From Prevotella sp. (lineage in GTDB: Bacteria > Bacteroidota > Bacteroidia > Bacteroidales > Muribaculaceae), in NCBI GenBank assembly GCA_023666665.1, contig JAMPBN010000001.1:980799-1044798 (forward strand): a stretch of 64,000 nucleotides of DNA. The letters run 5' to 3'. The notes beneath the pieces were generated by a model. It had not been told where the DNA came from and did no database searches. It was given only the letters and a program-made list of their open reading frames with translations. Every line of letters starts with the position of its first letter. Within the stretch, counting starts at the first letter, position 1. Below, in pieces: positions 16,473 through 24,613 of the stretch. Position numbers and translations under genes: made by a program.

Positions 16473-17329
16473 TACTGGGCGAGGTAGCTCTTGAGCAGTT
16501 CGCTCTTGGACCCTTTGAGGCGGCGAATGGCCTTTTCTTTGATTTGGCGCACGCGCTCGCGGGTGAGGTCAAACTTCACGCCGATTTCCTCGAGGGTCAT
16601 TTCCTGGCAGCCGATGCCGAAGAAGAGCTTCAGAATTTGGCGCTCGCGGTCGTGGAGTTGCATCAGCGCGCGCTCAACCTCTACGGAGAGCGATTCGCGG
16701 GCAAGGCCTTCATCAGTGGCCGGAGAGTCGTTGTTGGTCAGCACATCGAGCAGGCTATTGTCTTCGCCCTCCTGGAACGGGGCGTCCACACTGACCTGAC
16801 GGCCGCTGACTTTCATGGTTTCGGCAACCTTTTCGGGAGCTACGTCGAGTTCCTTGGCGAGTTCTTCTACCGAGGGCGCGCGCATGTTTTCTTGCTCAAA
16901 GCGGTTCAGAACCTTGCGGATCTTATTGATTGAGCCGACTTGATTCAGAGGCAGGCGAACAATTCGACTCTGCTCGGCGAGGGCTTGCAGAATGCTCTGG
17001 CGAATCCACCATACGGCGTAGCTAATGAACTTGAAGCCACGAGTTTCGTCGAATTTCTGGGCGGCTTTTTGCAGGCCGACGTTGCCTTCGGAAATGAGGT
17101 CCATGAGTTCAAGACCCTGATTCTGATATTGTTTGGCAACGGAAACCACGAAGCGCAGGTTGGCGCGCACCAGGCGGTCAACTGCGGCGGTGTCGCCCTG
17201 ACGGATGCGCTGGGCGAGTTCTACTTCTTCGTCAACGGTAAGAAGCTCTTCGCGGCCAATCTCCTGCAAGTATCTGTTGAGCAGGGGGTCGCGGTTGGTA
17301 GGTGCTTGACTTATTTTTAGTTGCTGCAT
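16472..17329 (-). CDS. rpoD: primary RNA polymerase sigma factor (sigma-ABfr type)
   Basis: 285 residues, the short housekeeping sigma of Bacteroidota lacking the long region 1.1 and non-conserved insert of E. coli RpoD. Region 1.2 is [13 protein letters not shown], region 2 is [26 protein letters not shown] with [11 protein letters not shown], region 3 holds [17 protein letters not shown], and region 4 ends with [23 protein letters not shown]. This factor reads the TTTG / TAnnTTTG promoters found across the window. It starts 6 nt after the Dabb gene and overlaps pgeF, so it sits in a three-gene operon. Confidence 0.95.
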   Translation of the reverse strand: MQQLKISQAPTNRDPLLNRYLQEIGREELLTVDEEVELAQRIRQGDTAAVDRLVRANLRFVVSVAKQYQNQGLELMDLISEGNVGLQKAAQKFDETRGFKFISYAVWWIRQSILQALAEQSRIVRLPLNQVGSINKIRKVLNRFEQENMRAPSVEELAKELDVAPEKVAETMKVSGRQVSVDAPFQEGEDNSLLDVLTNNDSPATDEGLARESLSVEVERALMQLHDRERQILKLFFGIGCQEMTLEEIGVKFDLTRERVRQIKEKAIRRLKGSKSELLKSYLAQ

Positions 17330-17335
17330 ATCTCT

Positions 17336-17629
17336 TTAAATTACATAGTCAACGCATGCGCGGTCGGCTTTCAGCGGAGCGATAATCGACGCGGCAGCAA
17401 TGTGGGCCGGGTGCTTGGCATAAACCTCAACATCGGCCATAGTGGGTACTACTGCGGTTAAAACAACATCCCAAGTCTCGTTGGGGTTCGCATTGATACC
17501 AACTTCCATAGATTTGAGCACGGAAATTTGCTCGGGGAGTGCCAAAAGGGCAGCTTTGAAGCGGTTTGCGGCATCGAGACGGGCGGCATCATCGCCTTGC
17601 AGTTTAAAGCTGACAATATGCTTGACCAT
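17336..17629 (-). CDS. Dabb-family (stress-responsive A/B barrel) protein
   Basis: 97 residues, one complete dimeric alpha/beta barrel domain: MVKHIVSFKL strand, then a helix, SVLKSMEVGIN, TWDVVLTAVVPT and the AKHPAHIAA segment that is diagnostic of the family. Function in bacteria is unknown; plant members are salt-stress induced and some relatives bind small hydrophobic acids. It is the first gene of the rpoD transcript, with the sigma gene starting 6 nt later. Confidence 0.85.
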   Translation of the reverse strand: MVKHIVSFKLQGDDAARLDAANRFKAALLALPEQISVLKSMEVGINANPNETWDVVLTAVVPTMADVEVYAKHPAHIAAASIIAPLKADRACVDYVI

Positions 17630-17666
17630 AATGATTTAGAACCTTAATGGGGGTACAATAAGTGTG

Positions 17667-17674
17667 CAAAGATA
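17667..17674 (-). promoter_or_regulatory. -7 box TATCTTTG for the Dabb-rpoD-pgeF operon
   Basis: TATCTTTG on the minus strand, 37 nt before the Dabb ATG. The -33 region is poor. As the only visible promoter of the operon it would drive the primary sigma gene. Confidence 0.5.
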
Positions 17675-17722
17675 CGAAATATTTCCGAATCTTTACACAC
17701 TTATAACGCTTTTTGTGTAATT

Positions 17723-18541
17723 TTATTGCAGCAGGGCTTTCATCCGGGCGGCGAGAGCAGCGGCAGCTTGGCCGGCAGCCGAGGCGAAGTCCGTGCCGGA
17801 AGATGCGTAGATGATGCCGCGCGAGGAGTTGACCAGCAGACCGCAATCGCCATTGAGCATTCCGTATTTGCACACTTCCTCGAGCGAGCCCCCCTGGGCT
17901 CCTACGCCCGGCACGAGCAGAAACGACTTGGGGGCAACGCGGCGAATGTCTTCAAACATCTTGCCCTGAGTGGCACCGACTACGTACATCATCTCATCCG
18001 AGCCGGCCCATTCTGACGACGTGCGGATTACGCGCTCAAACAGGCGCTCGCCATTGCCGGTTTCGCAAAATTGAAAGTCCTTGCTGCCGGGGTTGGAGGT
18101 CAGCGCCAGCAGCACAACCCATTTTCCCTCATAGCCAAGGAAGGGCTTTACGGAATCGCTGCCCATATAGGGAGCCACGGTGATTGCATCAACGCCGAGA
18201 TGCTCAAACGCGGCGCGGGCATAGAGCGCCGAGGTGTTGCCGATGTCGCCGCGCTTGGCATCGGCAATTATGAACTGGTCGGGGTGGTTCTTGCGGATGT
18301 GTTTGATGGTCTCCTCAAGGGCAATCCAGCCACTGACGCCCTGGCTTTCAAAGAATGCGAGGTTGGGTTTGTAAGCCACACAATATGGAGCCGTAGCATC
18401 TACTATTTCCTTGCAGAAGTCGAGCAGCGGGTTCTCTCTGTCCAGCAGATGTGCGGGAATCTTTTTGATGTCGGGGTCAAGGCCTACGCAAAGAAACGTG
18501 CCCTTGCGGTTGATGTTGGAGATGAGTTCTTGTCGGTTCAT
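17723..18541 (-). CDS. pyrF: orotidine 5'-phosphate decarboxylase, type 2
   Basis: 272 residues. It makes UMP from OMP, the last pyrimidine step. The type 2 family is seen in FLCVGLDPD at the start, [11 protein letters not shown], and the catalytic [14 protein letters not shown] with Asp-x-Lys-x-x-Asp. GVGAQGG near the C terminus binds phosphate. Length fits type 2 (about 270) rather than type 1 (about 230). The start overlaps the aroB stop by 4 nt. Confidence 0.95.
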   Translation of the reverse strand: MNRQELISNINRKGTFLCVGLDPDIKKIPAHLLDRENPLLDFCKEIVDATAPYCVAYKPNLAFFESQGVSGWIALEETIKHIRKNHPDQFIIADAKRGDIGNTSALYARAAFEHLGVDAITVAPYMGSDSVKPFLGYEGKWVVLLALTSNPGSKDFQFCETGNGERLFERVIRTSSEWAGSDEMMYVVGATQGKMFEDIRRVAPKSFLLVPGVGAQGGSLEEVCKYGMLNGDCGLLVNSSRGIIYASSGTDFASAAGQAAAALAARMKALLQ

Positions 18542-19572
18542 AATAAGTCGCGATAAATATCTAATGCGTTTTGAATTTCTTTTGCGGGAACGATTTGGTC
18601 AATGAGCGGATTGCCGGGAGCTTTAAGCAGGGTGAAGTTGATGCGGTCGGGTGCGGAGTTTTTCTTGTCGTGGCTCATCAGCTCGAGCAGCCGGGGGTAG
18701 TCGTTGCAGTCCACCGGCGGGAAGTTTGCGTAAGCCTCTTTGAGCAGCGCGGCATATGGGTAAAGTTCTGCCGAGGGAAATCCCTCAAGCATATGGCTGA
18801 GAATCATTTCAATGAGCAGGCCGTGGGCCACCGCATAGCCGTGGGTCACCGGGTGGTTGCGCTCCATAGCCATGGATTCGAGAGCGTGGCCGGCGGTGTG
18901 GCCTAAGTTCAGCGCTTTGCGAATGCCTTGCTCGCGGGGGTCCTGGTCAACGATGCGGCGCTTCACCAGAACGTTCTCCTCGAGCAGCGGAAGCATAGCC
19001 TCAAGGTCGGCATTGACGATGTCGAAGCTGAGCAGCCGGTGGTAGGTGTCGGCCGACGAGATGAGTCCATGCTTGAGCATTTCGGCGAATCCGCTGCGCA
19101 GCTCTGCCGACGGCAAGGTCGAGAAAAAGCGCGTGGAAATTATCACTGCCTCTGCCGGAGCAAAAGCGCCGATTTCGTTCTTGAAATGGTGAAAGTTTAT
19201 GCCCGTTTTGCCTCCCACGGCGGCATCTACGGCACCCAGCAGCGTGGTAGCCACGTTGATGAAGCGGATTCCGCGCTTGAACGTTGCCGCCGCAAAGCCG
19301 CCGAGGTCGGTGACCATACCGCCGCCAACGTTTACCAGTAGCGACCGGCGCGTAGCGCCGTTTTCGGACAGCTCGCGCCAGACTTCAGCCAGAGAGTCGA
19401 GGTTTTTGTTTTCATCGCCCGCCGGAATGGTTATGATATTGACGGCACCGAGTTCCAGGGCAATCGGGCGGGTGTTGTCGTCGGTAAGGAAAAATACCTT
19501 GCCGGGAGCCATCTCGGCAATAAGCTGCGAAAGCTCCTCCGCCACGTTATTTGAAAAAATCAATTTCTGCAT
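18538..19572 (-). CDS. aroB: 3-dehydroquinate synthase
   Basis: 344 residues; second step of the shikimate pathway. NAD and metal-binding motifs include [46 protein letters not shown] and [12 protein letters not shown] with two metal His residues, then [12 protein letters not shown]. The open frame extends 42 codons upstream to 19698, but that part is Arg/Pro-rich antisense-like sequence inside the HAD gene; the ATG at 19572 gives the usual N terminus. It overlaps the HAD gene by 13 nt and pyrF by 4 nt. Confidence 0.93.
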   Translation of the reverse strand: MQKLIFSNNVAEELSQLIAEMAPGKVFFLTDDNTRPIALELGAVNIITIPAGDENKNLDSLAEVWRELSENGATRRSLLVNVGGGMVTDLGGFAAATFKRGIRFINVATTLLGAVDAAVGGKTGINFHHFKNEIGAFAPAEAVIISTRFFSTLPSAELRSGFAEMLKHGLISSADTYHRLLSFDIVNADLEAMLPLLEENVLVKRRIVDQDPREQGIRKALNLGHTAGHALESMAMERNHPVTHGYAVAHGLLIEMILSHMLEGFPSAELYPYAALLKEAYANFPPVDCNDYPRLLELMSHDKKNSAPDRINFTLLKAPGNPLIDQIVPAKEIQNALDIYRDLL

Positions 19573-20267
19573 ATATCCAAAAGGAGTTTGGGGAGTTGGG
19601 CGGCGCAATCGGGCATTGAGGGGAACACCAGGTCGGCTCCGGCCTCGCGCAGCCGCTCGTGGGGAATCGGCCCGGTGGCCACGGCCACGGTGAAGCATCC
19701 GGCGGCGTGGCCGGCCTGCACGCCGAGCGGTGCGTTTTCAATCACCACGCATTCTTGGGGCTTTACGCCGGCAATTGCCGCGCCCTTGAGAAATGGGTCG
19801 GGATATGGCTTGCCGCGCTCAACGTTGAGAGCGGTTACGCGGCGCTCGGCGGGGAAATAGCCGGGAAAGTCAATGTCGAGTCTCCCAAGCAGCGAACCCT
19901 GGGCGGAGCCGGTAACGAGAATAACCTGCGGATGCCATGGCAGCGAAGCCACGGCCTGAACCAGCTCCCCGGCTCCCGGCATAACATTCGGAGTGGGTTT
20001 GGAACGGAAAATCTCGGCCTTGCGGTCGTAGAACGACTGCACCTCTTCATCGGTGGCGGGGCGGCCGAATTTGCGCTGAATGAGCAGGTTTACGGTAAAC
20101 TTGCCGGTTGCGCCCTCGTAGAGGAAAAATTCCTCGGGGGTGCATTCAATATCGTGTTCACGCACCATTTGGTACCACGATGACGCATGGTTGGGCATAG
20201 AGTCGTAGAGCGTGCCATCCATGTCGAAGAGAAAGGCTTTGGGCGTTAGGCTAAGGGCGTTGAGCAT
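19560..20267 (-). CDS. HAD hydrolase, beta-phosphoglucomutase-like
   Basis: 235 residues of HAD subfamily IA. Motif I is FLFDMDGTLYDS, the cap domain follows at about 30-95, motif II is VILVTGSAQ, the Lys of motif III is in ERGKPYPDP, and motif IV is CVVIENAPLGVQAG. The sequence resembles YcjU/PgmB and sugar phosphatases; substrate cannot be fixed. It lies between an AsmA-like gene (12 nt gap) and aroB (13 nt overlap) in one operon. Confidence 0.85.
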   Translation of the reverse strand: MLNALSLTPKAFLFDMDGTLYDSMPNHASSWYQMVREHDIECTPEEFFLYEGATGKFTVNLLIQRKFGRPATDEEVQSFYDRKAEIFRSKPTPNVMPGAGELVQAVASLPWHPQVILVTGSAQGSLLGRLDIDFPGYFPAERRVTALNVERGKPYPDPFLKGAAIAGVKPQECVVIENAPLGVQAGHAAGCFTVAVATGPIPHERLREAGADLVFPSMPDCAAQLPKLLLDICRN

Positions 20268-20279
20268 TGGGTGTTGGGG

Positions 20280-23200
20280 TTAGAGGGAAAGACCGTTTTG
20301 GCGGAAGTAGAGGGAGTCGGCGGCGGAGAGGGTGTCGGCGACTTCGGGGATGGAGTCAACGTTGAGCGGCCGGCGGGTTTTCAGCGGACCCAGGCGTGCG
20401 GATTTCGCGCCGCGTGCAAACACGTTTTTGATTTCGTTGGCAAGGTTGATGCGCACGGTGTCGGAGAGCTGACGCGATTCTGCCGCCATATTTTCCTTGA
20501 AGCGGGCGCGGCCGAGCCGAATCTTCATCTTGTCGGCATTGCCCTTGATGTTTATGCCGAATTTAAACGGTATGGGCGATTTGAGAATTGAAACGTGATA
20601 GTTGAGGTTCAGCGCCAGGTCGTTATTGCCCATGACTCCGATGCGGTAGCGGTCAAAGTCAAACATGAACGGGTAGAGGCTGAGCTGATTGTTGTCGACC
20701 GTGAGCTGCACGTCCATATGGTCAATCATATTCTTGTTCTTGTCGTGGAAGAGCAGCCATTTGCTCACGGTTTTAAACGTTTTGTCGTCGAGCACGCGCA
20801 GGGAGTCGCCTGTCAGGCGCACCATGGCGTTGAGTTCTGGGAGCTTTATGTTCATGGCGGAGTCAACCGGCGTGGTTGCCGAGATGCCAACGTCGATAAT
20901 GCCGCCCAGGGTGTTGAGAATCGGCATGATGGAGTCGAGCGTGGGCATCAGTTCGGTGATTCTGCCGATGTTGAACCGGTGCATGTCAAGGCCCACGCCG
21001 AAGTTCACGTCTTGACGTGTCGGCGCATAGTAGAGCATATTGAGATCTACGGAGCCGATGTCGGTCGAGGCATGGAGGTCTGAGAGGCTGGCGGCACCGT
21101 TGGCCACGAGGATTTCGCCGCGCAAGTCTTTGAGGTCAAGGTTGGAGTAGATGATGTTGCGGGCGTTGAGGTTGACTTTGGCATCAATGTTCATCGGCAC
21201 CACAATGGCCATGGTTTCACCCGAAGCTTCGGCATCGGCATCGGCTTGGAGTGCGTCGTCGTCGGCATCAAGGTTGGCGCTGCCGGTCTTCAGCGAGTCG
21301 GCTTTTGCGGCGAAAGCTGCGCCCCGGAAGGCTGCGCGGGTTAGCTGGTTAACGTTGATGGTATCGGAGGCGAGATTCAGCGCAAGGCGAATTGGCGAAT
21401 TGGCGCTTTTTCTGCCCATAGAGCGCTGAATGTTGGTAATGGAGCCCGACAGGGCGAGGTCGCTGAATCCGGCTTTGATTTTCAGCGAATTGAGCATTAT
21501 GGAGTCGGCGCTGAACGTCATGTTGAGGTCGCTCAGGCGGGTGCGTAGCGGGAATAGCGGGGTCATAATTCTGCCCCCCTCGGCCTTGAGGCTGCCGCTT
21601 ACGTTCAGGCGGCGCAGCATTGTAACTGCCGAGCGGTCAATGCCCAAATCGAGGGTCTCAAACTTGTTGCTCACCAGCGCAATGGAGTCGCGACGGCTGC
21701 GCCCGGGAGTGCGCGGCGACTTGGCGGAATTTTTCTTTTTTGAGGGGTGGGCGGAGGCTGATATGTCGAGGCCGCGGAGCGATGCGCGGTTTATGCCGTC
21801 GGCGTAGACCATACGTTTGGCCTTGAGCTTGGCCGAGAGTTTGGGCATACGGTTGTTGCCGTTGTAGCGCGAGAGGGTCACGCCGCCGGCCAGGCTGCGA
21901 ATGCGTGCGCGGGTCGAGTCGGTGTTGCTGCTGTAAGTCAGTGAGTTGATGGCGAGATAGCCGCCCATGGGCGTTACGGTGGTGGAGTCGAGGGTGGTGG
22001 ATGTGTTGCTGACTCCGGCTCCGAGTTTCACGTCGCCGGCCCGGGCGTTCAAGTCGGGCATCTCCACCCAAAGCGAGTCAACTTTAATCGAGGCCATAAG
22101 CAGGGAGTCGACCCCATGGAACGAATCTGACGAGCCGAAGCGAATGTTTGCGCGGGTGAGTCCGGCGGCAATGGTGTCGGCAGGGAGCAGGGCGGTGAAG
22201 TCGCTCAGCGAGGCCTCGCCGGTCAGACAGATGTGGTGAAATGCGTTGGGGGTCAGGTAGCTGAGCCGGGTTTTGATGTCAACGTCGGCATCCATCTTGC
22301 CGCCCAGGCGCATACCGATGAGCGGCCACAACCGCCTGTCGAGGTTTGAAAAGTTGACTTTTCCCTTGAAGCATCCGCTGATTGCCGGGTCGGAGGCAAG
22401 ATTCGTTGCCGTGCCCGTCAGCGAGAAGTCGCTGGCCGGAAATTGCACGCTCAGGCGCTTGAGGTCAACTGTTGTGGCATCTAATCCGGCAGAGGATATT
22501 CGGGCGTTGAGCTCCGCGCCGAGATTGGTAAGCGCGAGGTAATATGAGGGGATTTTGAGCGGCGAATCGTTGAGTTTCACGTCCACGTCCATATCGGGAT
22601 ATAGCAGCGTGTCGGGGTCGTAAGTATATGGCTTCAGTAGCTTTGCGGTGAGATCCACGGTGCCGTCGGTGCTGATTGCGGGCACCTTGCCGGCAAGCGC
22701 GGGTATGGAGTCGGCGATTTCGGCAAGACGCTGCACGGGCATATGCAGCAGCTCAAAATTGAGCGACTCCATACGCACTCCGTTGCTGAAATCAGCCACG
22801 AGCGATGTGCGCGTGTTGATGCTGTCAAGGGCCACCGTGAAGTCGTGGAGCGACACCGCAAGCGGCTCCGAGGGTTTCCAGCCGATGCCGCCGTTTAGCT
22901 CGACGGGCAACCGGTAGGTGATCACCGAGGGGGCGTTGACGTTGGCGCGGGTGGTCAGCATATATTGCGGCGTGGAGTCTTTGCCCTCCAGAGTGATAAG
23001 CTGCAGGGTTACGCCGGCATTGAGCGAGTCGGCCACGGAGATATAGCGCAGGTCGGCATCCCCCTCAAGGGTGAAGGAATTTATGCGTATGTCGGGGAGC
23101 GAAAGCGGCTCGGTACTCGGTTCTGAGGGTTCAGACGGTGGCAGAATATTGAGCGAATTTTGCGTTGAATCCGCGCCAAACCAAAGGGTTGCCTGCGGGC

Positions 23201-23552
23201 GGATGATTTCGGCGCGGCTCACGCTGATGCGCCCGATGAGCAGCGCCGCGAGGTTGAGTCGCCCATCAAGGTGTTCAACCGACAGCACCGTGCTGACCGA
23301 GTCGGGAATGTTGTTGTTGACAATCGCCAGCGAGTCAATCTCGAGGATTGCATGAGGAAACTTTGACCAGATGGTCAAGTCAACGCGCCCAACGTCAACG
23401 CGGCCGCCGTTGAGGTATTCCGAGCCATATTCGCGGATCCATCGCGTCAGCCTTTCAGGCGTGAGAGTCAATGATATGGCTGCAAGAATTAGCAGCGCCA
23501 GGCCAACAATCACACCTGCGGTGATTGCCAGGCGTTTACTCCACTTTTTCAT
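20280..23552 (-). CDS. AsmA-family envelope protein
   Basis: 1090 residues. One N-terminal membrane helix (about 9-30) anchors a long periplasmic part made of beta-strand repeats, with the family start LTPERLTRWI..YLNGGRVDVGRVDLTIWSKFPHA-like block (N-terminal AsmA/chorein-like) and an AsmA-C-type region towards the C terminus (DLALNLNYHVSILKSPIPFKFG). AsmA proteins are bridge-like carriers of phospholipid between inner and outer membrane. A central low-complexity basic segment (KKKNSAKSPRTPGRSRR) lies near residue 615-635. It overlaps tsaD by 4 nt. Presence beside TamA/TamB-like genes makes an envelope lipid or protein transport role likely. Confidence 0.85.
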   Translation of the reverse strand: MKKWSKRLAITAGVIVGLALLILAAISLTLTPERLTRWIREYGSEYLNGGRVDVGRVDLTIWSKFPHAILEIDSLAIVNNNIPDSVSTVLSVEHLDGRLNLAALLIGRISVSRAEIIRPQATLWFGADSTQNSLNILPPSEPSEPSTEPLSLPDIRINSFTLEGDADLRYISVADSLNAGVTLQLITLEGKDSTPQYMLTTRANVNAPSVITYRLPVELNGGIGWKPSEPLAVSLHDFTVALDSINTRTSLVADFSNGVRMESLNFELLHMPVQRLAEIADSIPALAGKVPAISTDGTVDLTAKLLKPYTYDPDTLLYPDMDVDVKLNDSPLKIPSYYLALTNLGAELNARISSAGLDATTVDLKRLSVQFPASDFSLTGTATNLASDPAISGCFKGKVNFSNLDRRLWPLIGMRLGGKMDADVDIKTRLSYLTPNAFHHICLTGEASLSDFTALLPADTIAAGLTRANIRFGSSDSFHGVDSLLMASIKVDSLWVEMPDLNARAGDVKLGAGVSNTSTTLDSTTVTPMGGYLAINSLTYSSNTDSTRARIRSLAGGVTLSRYNGNNRMPKLSAKLKAKRMVYADGINRASLRGLDISASAHPSKKKNSAKSPRTPGRSRRDSIALVSNKFETLDLGIDRSAVTMLRRLNVSGSLKAEGGRIMTPLFPLRTRLSDLNMTFSADSIMLNSLKIKAGFSDLALSGSITNIQRSMGRKSANSPIRLALNLASDTINVNQLTRAAFRGAAFAAKADSLKTGSANLDADDDALQADADAEASGETMAIVVPMNIDAKVNLNARNIIYSNLDLKDLRGEILVANGAASLSDLHASTDIGSVDLNMLYYAPTRQDVNFGVGLDMHRFNIGRITELMPTLDSIMPILNTLGGIIDVGISATTPVDSAMNIKLPELNAMVRLTGDSLRVLDDKTFKTVSKWLLFHDKNKNMIDHMDVQLTVDNNQLSLYPFMFDFDRYRIGVMGNNDLALNLNYHVSILKSPIPFKFGINIKGNADKMKIRLGRARFKENMAAESRQLSDTVRINLANEIKNVFARGAKSARLGPLKTRRPLNVDSIPEVADTLSAADSLYFRQNGLSL

Positions 23553-24568
23553 ATCTCAAGGCGGGCAAAGGGCGCGGCATCAAGGGGACAGAACTCGCCG
23601 CGCAGGTATTTGAAATGTCCGGCAATGGCTACCATGGCGGCATTGTCGGTGGTGAACTTACGCGGAGGAATCCATGCCGTCAGGCCGCGTTCCCGGCAGA
23701 AGTCGCTTACTGCCTGACGTATGCCGGAATTGGCGCTCACGCCGCCGCCAATGGCTAAGGCACGTACTCCGGTCTGCTTCACGGCGATTTCCAACTTCTG
23801 CATCAGCGTCTCTATAATGGCACGCTGAATCGAGGCCGCGAGGTCGGCAAGATTCTTGCCGATGAAGTCGGGGCCGGTTTTCAGACCGTCGCGTACGGTG
23901 TAGAGAAAGCTGGTTTTCAGTCCGCTGAAGCTGTAATCAAGGCCGGGAATGTGGGGTTTGGCAAACTTGAACGCTTTGGCGTTGCCCTCGGCGGCAAGTC
24001 TGTCAATGTGGGGGCCGCCGGGGTAGGGGAGCCCCATTACTTTTGCGCACTTGTCGAACGCCTCGCCGGCGGCATCGTCGATGGTGCGTCCGAGAATCGA
24101 CATTTTCTCGGGGCTTTCAACCAGGACAATCTGCGAATTGCCACCCGATACGAGCAGCGCCAGGTAGGGAAATTCCGGAACCGCATCTGACTCGTTTTCG
24201 CGGATAAAGTGGCTGAGAACGTGGCCGTGGAGGTGGTTTACGTCGACCAGCGGAATGCCAAGACCCATGGCGAGGCCTTTGGCAAACGACGTGCCTACCA
24301 GCAGCGAGCCCAACAGCCCGGGGCCTCGGGTGAACGCTATGGCCGAGAGGTCTGATTTGCTGATACCGGCGCGTTTTAACGCCGCGTCAACCACCGGGAC
24401 TATGTTTTGCTGATGTGCGCGCGATGCAAGTTCGGGCACCACGCCGCCATACTCTTCGTGAACGCTCTGTGAGGAAATAACATTGCTGAGCAGCAACCCG
24501 TTGCGAATTACTGCCGCAGAGGTGTCGTCGCAACTTGACTCGATTCCAAGAATTACGCTGTCTTTCAT
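23549..24568 (-). CDS. tsaD: tRNA threonylcarbamoyladenosine transferase TsaD
   Basis: 339 residues; transfers threonylcarbamoyl to A37 of ANN-reading tRNAs with TsaB and TsaE. The ASKHA fold shows ILGIESSCDDTSAAV, the metal-binding NHLHGHVLSHF, LVSGGNSQ, DDAAGEAFDK and GGVSANSGIR, and the late TDNAAMVA. Length and all motifs are normal. A TATCTTTG box lies 8 nt before the ATG, giving a very short leader. It heads the tsaD-AsmA-HAD-aroB-pyrF operon. Confidence 0.96.
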   Translation of the reverse strand: MKDSVILGIESSCDDTSAAVIRNGLLLSNVISSQSVHEEYGGVVPELASRAHQQNIVPVVDAALKRAGISKSDLSAIAFTRGPGLLGSLLVGTSFAKGLAMGLGIPLVDVNHLHGHVLSHFIRENESDAVPEFPYLALLVSGGNSQIVLVESPEKMSILGRTIDDAAGEAFDKCAKVMGLPYPGGPHIDRLAAEGNAKAFKFAKPHIPGLDYSFSGLKTSFLYTVRDGLKTGPDFIGKNLADLAASIQRAIIETLMQKLEIAVKQTGVRALAIGGGVSANSGIRQAVSDFCRERGLTAWIPPRKFTTDNAAMVAIAGHFKYLRGEFCPLDAAPFARLEI

Positions 24569-24576
24569 ATCAAGCG

Positions 24577-24584
24577 CAAAGATA
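24577..24584 (-). promoter_or_regulatory. -7 box TATCTTTG for tsaD operon
   Basis: Minus-strand TATCTTTG separated from the tsaD ATG by 8 nt; no good -33 element. Implied leader is only a few bases. Confidence 0.5.
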
Positions 24585-24613
24585 CGAAATTTTCAGCGTT
24601 TACGGAAAACGTG

